A stretch of 64,000 nucleotides of DNA from Dyella sp. OK004 (GTDB lineage Bacteria; Pseudomonadota; Gammaproteobacteria; Xanthomonadales; Rhodanobacteraceae), in the NCBI RefSeq assembly GCF_900114495.1, contig NZ_FOZI01000005.1:1-64000 (forward strand). Reading direction: 5' to 3'. Positions 61,495 to 64,000 of the stretch are shown piece by piece (position 1 is the first letter of the stretch; every line of letters begins with the position of its first letter). A program made the position numbers and the translations under genes. The notes beneath the pieces are model-generated. The model was not told the origin of the DNA, did no database searches, and worked only from the letters and a program-made list of their open reading frames with translations.

Positions 61495-63747
61495 TTACTT
61501 GGCCGGCTTGGCGTCCTCGACCTGATAGCCGGGGCCTTTGTGCTCGTCCACAGCATCCGCGGCTTTGCCGTCGCCGTGCCGGCACTCAGTTGGCAGGTAT
61601 TTGTCCTCGACGCCCACGGCGTGGCAGCGCCAGGCCCATCCCTCGACCGCTCGCTCGGGCGCCAGCACCACGGTGCCGCCAGCCAGTTTGGCGCTGCCTG
61701 TATCGGCAAGGCTGAGTTCGATCGTGCCTTCGCCGATGGCCAGCGTGCCGGACCCATTCGCGTCCAGCCCGGCCTCCTTGTCATTCTTCGGCCAGCGGCC
61801 CTTGCGCTGATGGAATTCGAGTATGGCGGTCTTGGCCGGGGCCGCACTGGCGATGGCCTGAACGACCTGGCTGCGCAGTTTGTAGTCCTGGTAAGCGGGA
61901 ACCGCCACCGCGGCCAGCACACCGGCGGTGGCGACGGCCATCATGCTGTTGGAGCCACTGGTCAGCATTTCGAGCGGACTCTGCTCGTAGGTCAGGCCCA
62001 GCGAGAGATCGTCCTGGCTAGCGTTGAGGCTCATGCCGATCACGCCATCGCGCGGCAGGTTGAGTGTGTGCGCTGCCGGCAACGACTGCAGGTCTACCGC
62101 GCCGCCGCTGGCGTCGTCGAGGTATTGCAGCAATTGCAGGTAGCTGTAATAAGCCTTGCGCTGCGCGTTGCGCGAGGTGGAGACGAAGCCGAGCAGGCTT
62201 TGCGCGCCAGGGTGGGCCTGAGCCTTCAGCCAGGTGTCCATGCGCGTATCCAGTTTGGCGGCGGCGCGATCGGCGAGCGCCTGGGGCAGCTTGCCGAAAA
62301 TCAGATAGTCGCCGTCCTCGACCCAATACAGATGCGTGCCGAGGCGGCCCAGCAGTTCGAGCAGGGCACGCTGCTGCGGTGTGGTATCCGAGGACTGGCT
62401 GCCTGCGCTCTCGCGCAAGTGTTCGCCGATCTGATTGGGGATCCACAGCGAGTGCACCTGAGCACCTTCCATGGTGGCTACCTGGTAGGCCCAGTGCTTG
62501 GTTTTGGCGAGTTCCTGCAACCGCGTGTACAGGGCCTGGCGGTCGCGCACGCGCATGGCGGTATAGGTGCCGGCATCATCTTCGTAACCGACCAGCTCGG
62601 GCCCCACCCATTGGCTCAGCTCGGCCAAGTCGAAGCCCACGCTTTGTTTGAACTCCGCCATGGCTTTGCGGTAGGCGGCAGCGCGCTCGGCGCCGAAATC
62701 CAGCGTGAGGTTGTCTTCGAATGTTTTGATCTGTTCGGTGCCTGGCAGAGCCAGGCTCACCGCCCAGGAAGGTTTGCCCGCGACGTTGAAGTCAGGGGCG
62801 AATTGCTTCGGCGCCAGGTAGCCCAGCAGGCGGGCTTGCGGCGCATGCAGACGCAGTTGCAACTGGCCATGGCCGCCCGCCGTGCCCCAGCCGAAGGCGA
62901 TGCTATCGGTCTTGGCGGTGAAATCGCCGGGCAGAGTGCCAACGTTGTCGGCGGGAATCGAGCTGGCGGCGACGCCGCCGATGCCGTGCGTGCTGACCCA
63001 GCCGAACAAGCCCTGGCCCGACGCGTCGATTTGCTGCTCCTGCTCGGCCACCTTGGCTACTACATCAGCGGCCTTGGGATTCTTCACTTCATCCAACAGC
63101 GCGTTCAGCGTGCCGCGATCGACGGCTCCGGCGTTTTGTGCGGAACGCGCCATAAGCACAAACAAGCGGCCGTTGGCAGCGTCGAAATGCAGCAATTCGC
63201 CGGAGGCCAGGGCGCCATCGCCCTTGGCGTCCAGCGGAGTGCTCAGGCGGAGCGTGTTGCCGAGTTGCGCGAAACGGGCGTTGAGCTTGGCGACGTCGCG
63301 CTGCTCCAGTTGCGTACTGGCCAGCAGCATGCTGCCGGGCGAGGGCATGCCCAGCGGATCGACCGCCACGATTTCCATCGGCGCGCGCAGATCCGACAGC
63401 AGGGCCAGCATGAAGGGCGCGGCGCCGGCATCGGCCAGCAGCTTGTCCTTGGCGATGGCTTCGCGCAGTGCGGCGACTGCCTTGAGGTGTTGCTCGCTGG
63501 CCAAAGCAGCGTCGAGCGGGCGCCCGTTCGGGACGGCGCCGAGCAGCCCCCACGGCGTGGGAATGCGCAGATAGCCTACCGTGCGCGCGGGCAGGTGCTG
63601 GCGCAGCCAGGCCGGTTGCGAAAGCTGTTCCTGCGCGCGGCTGATCGCGCCGGCATCGGCACTGGGAGTCTTGTCGCGATGGCAGGCGCCGAGCAGGGTG
63701 CAGGCGGCGAGGATGGCGGCGGGCAGAATGCGGCGCGGCAGATTCAT
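61495..63747 (-). CDS. Large lipoprotein with C-terminal type IV pilin-like domain
   Basis: 750 residues from ATG 63747. Signal with lipobox LLGAC, so lipid-anchored. Residues 30-590 are an uncharacterised body with repeated alpha/beta units (RTVGYLRIPTPWG, GLFGWVSTHGIGGV, WAVSLALPGTEQI, FGFVS-type strands), in the style of DUF3352-like proteins. From about residue 600 it is pilin-like: AGVLAAVAVPAYQDYKLRSQ, SAAPAKTAILEF, and a Cys pair (Cys708, Cys722) in WRCHAVG and KYLPTEC like the PilA disulfide loop. No prepilin-peptidase site precedes the helix. Confidence 0.8.
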   Translation of the reverse strand: MNLPRRILPAAILAACTLLGACHRDKTPSADAGAISRAQEQLSQPAWLRQHLPARTVGYLRIPTPWGLLGAVPNGRPLDAALASEQHLKAVAALREAIAKDKLLADAGAAPFMLALLSDLRAPMEIVAVDPLGMPSPGSMLLASTQLEQRDVAKLNARFAQLGNTLRLSTPLDAKGDGALASGELLHFDAANGRLFVLMARSAQNAGAVDRGTLNALLDEVKNPKAADVVAKVAEQEQQIDASGQGLFGWVSTHGIGGVAASSIPADNVGTLPGDFTAKTDSIAFGWGTAGGHGQLQLRLHAPQARLLGYLAPKQFAPDFNVAGKPSWAVSLALPGTEQIKTFEDNLTLDFGAERAAAYRKAMAEFKQSVGFDLAELSQWVGPELVGYEDDAGTYTAMRVRDRQALYTRLQELAKTKHWAYQVATMEGAQVHSLWIPNQIGEHLRESAGSQSSDTTPQQRALLELLGRLGTHLYWVEDGDYLIFGKLPQALADRAAAKLDTRMDTWLKAQAHPGAQSLLGFVSTSRNAQRKAYYSYLQLLQYLDDASGGAVDLQSLPAAHTLNLPRDGVIGMSLNASQDDLSLGLTYEQSPLEMLTSGSNSMMAVATAGVLAAVAVPAYQDYKLRSQVVQAIASAAPAKTAILEFHQRKGRWPKNDKEAGLDANGSGTLAIGEGTIELSLADTGSAKLAGGTVVLAPERAVEGWAWRCHAVGVEDKYLPTECRHGDGKAADAVDEHKGPGYQVEDAKPAK

Positions 63748-63903
63748 TCCTTGAACTCCTAATTTCCTTGGATGATGAGTGCGGCTGCCGCTGATGCGGT
63801 GCCGGCGCAAGGCCCGGAATATAGCAAGCGGCCGATGGCAGCCGGTGCGGCTGCGACGACGAAAGTTTCCGCTGGGACGACGCGAGCGAACTCCGGCTGC
63901 GTA

Positions 63904-64000
63904 TTAGACCGCCGTGCGCGCCTTGGTCACCCGGCTGGCGGTCTCTTTATGCAGCTGGGCGGCGAGCCAGGCGCCGGTAGCGATGAGCAGGTCAAGGTCG
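63904..64000 (-). CDS. 3' end of a probable hydroxymethylglutaryl-CoA lyase gene
   Basis: Only the last 31 codons lie in the window: DLDLLIATGAWLAAQLHKET, then ASRVTKARTAV and a TAA at 63906-63904. The DLD..I..G.WL...L pattern with a basic end is typical of the C-terminus of HMG-CoA lyase (MvaB), which cleaves HMG-CoA to acetyl-CoA and acetoacetate in leucine breakdown. The call rests on a short tail. The 157 bases to the lipoprotein gene show nothing specific. Confidence 0.5.
   Translation of the reverse strand, partial: DLDLLIATGAWLAAQLHKETASRVTKARTAV

Noticed and set aside
61540-63762. 740-codon open frame antisense to the pilin-like lipoprotein gene
   Set aside because: High GC leaves antisense frames open. 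The opposite strand has a signal, lipobox and recognisable domain; this frame has none.
1-64000. CRISPR arrays, rRNA and tRNA genes
   Set aside because: No regularly spaced repeats and no recognisable rRNA or tRNA sequence were found by reading; the repeats present are dispersed and palindromic.

Overview
The window is high-GC DNA with gammaproteobacterial gene content. It most resembles the Xanthomonadales (Lysobacterales), probably the Rhodanobacteraceae (Dyella, Luteibacter or Rhodanobacter type). The grounds are large TonB-dependent receptors paired with secreted glycosidases, short palindromic intergenic repeats, FolE2, TypA and PilA-like sequence. This placement is inferred from gene content and style; no search was run. 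I see no rRNA, tRNA or CRISPR.

Region 1 (1-7057). A composite intergenic repeat is followed by an exported peroxiredoxin. Next is a compact minus-strand operon (methyltransferase, flavin-reductase-like protein, GTP cyclohydrolase FolE2). It is divergent from a 991-residue adenylation-carrier-thioester reductase protein. Together they look like a small, possibly pterin-linked, specialised-metabolite locus.

Region 2 (7058-20650) is accessory in character. It holds an outer-membrane beta-barrel protein and a decayed partial copy of it 3.8 kb away, an S41 peptidase-like protein, AraC and MocR regulators, a beta-lactamase-fold lipoprotein bracketed by a direct repeat, a free-standing copy of a TonB-receptor N-terminal domain, gene fragments, an OprB-type porin, and an IS3-family element whose transposase has lost a catalytic Asp.

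Region 3 (20660-29460). A PadR-controlled operon (PadR, HAAS-type membrane protein, HExxH secreted protein, two further proteins) lies behind a strong PadR-type palindrome. A DUF1800/DUF1501 pair, a second copy of the composite repeat, a small acidic protein and a methyltransferase follow.

Region 4 (29554-59386) is a large glycan-utilisation locus. Cytoplasmic genes are a DeoR/AgaR-like regulator, an amidohydrolase, a class I aldolase, an AgaS-like isomerase/deaminase and two PfkB kinases. Envelope genes are two TonB-dependent receptors, a clan GH-D alpha-galactosidase-like enzyme, a DUF5107-TPR protein, a DUF6067-like glycosidase, a phosphoesterase, a GH89 alpha-N-acetylglucosaminidase, a GH35 beta-galactosidase and a porin. 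The layout suggests uptake and breakdown of an amino-sugar and galactose glycan through tagatose phosphates.

Region 5 (59467-64000). TypA/BipA lies downstream of a 750-residue lipoprotein whose C-terminus is a type IV pilin-like domain. The 3' end of a probable HMG-CoA lyase gene runs off the window.
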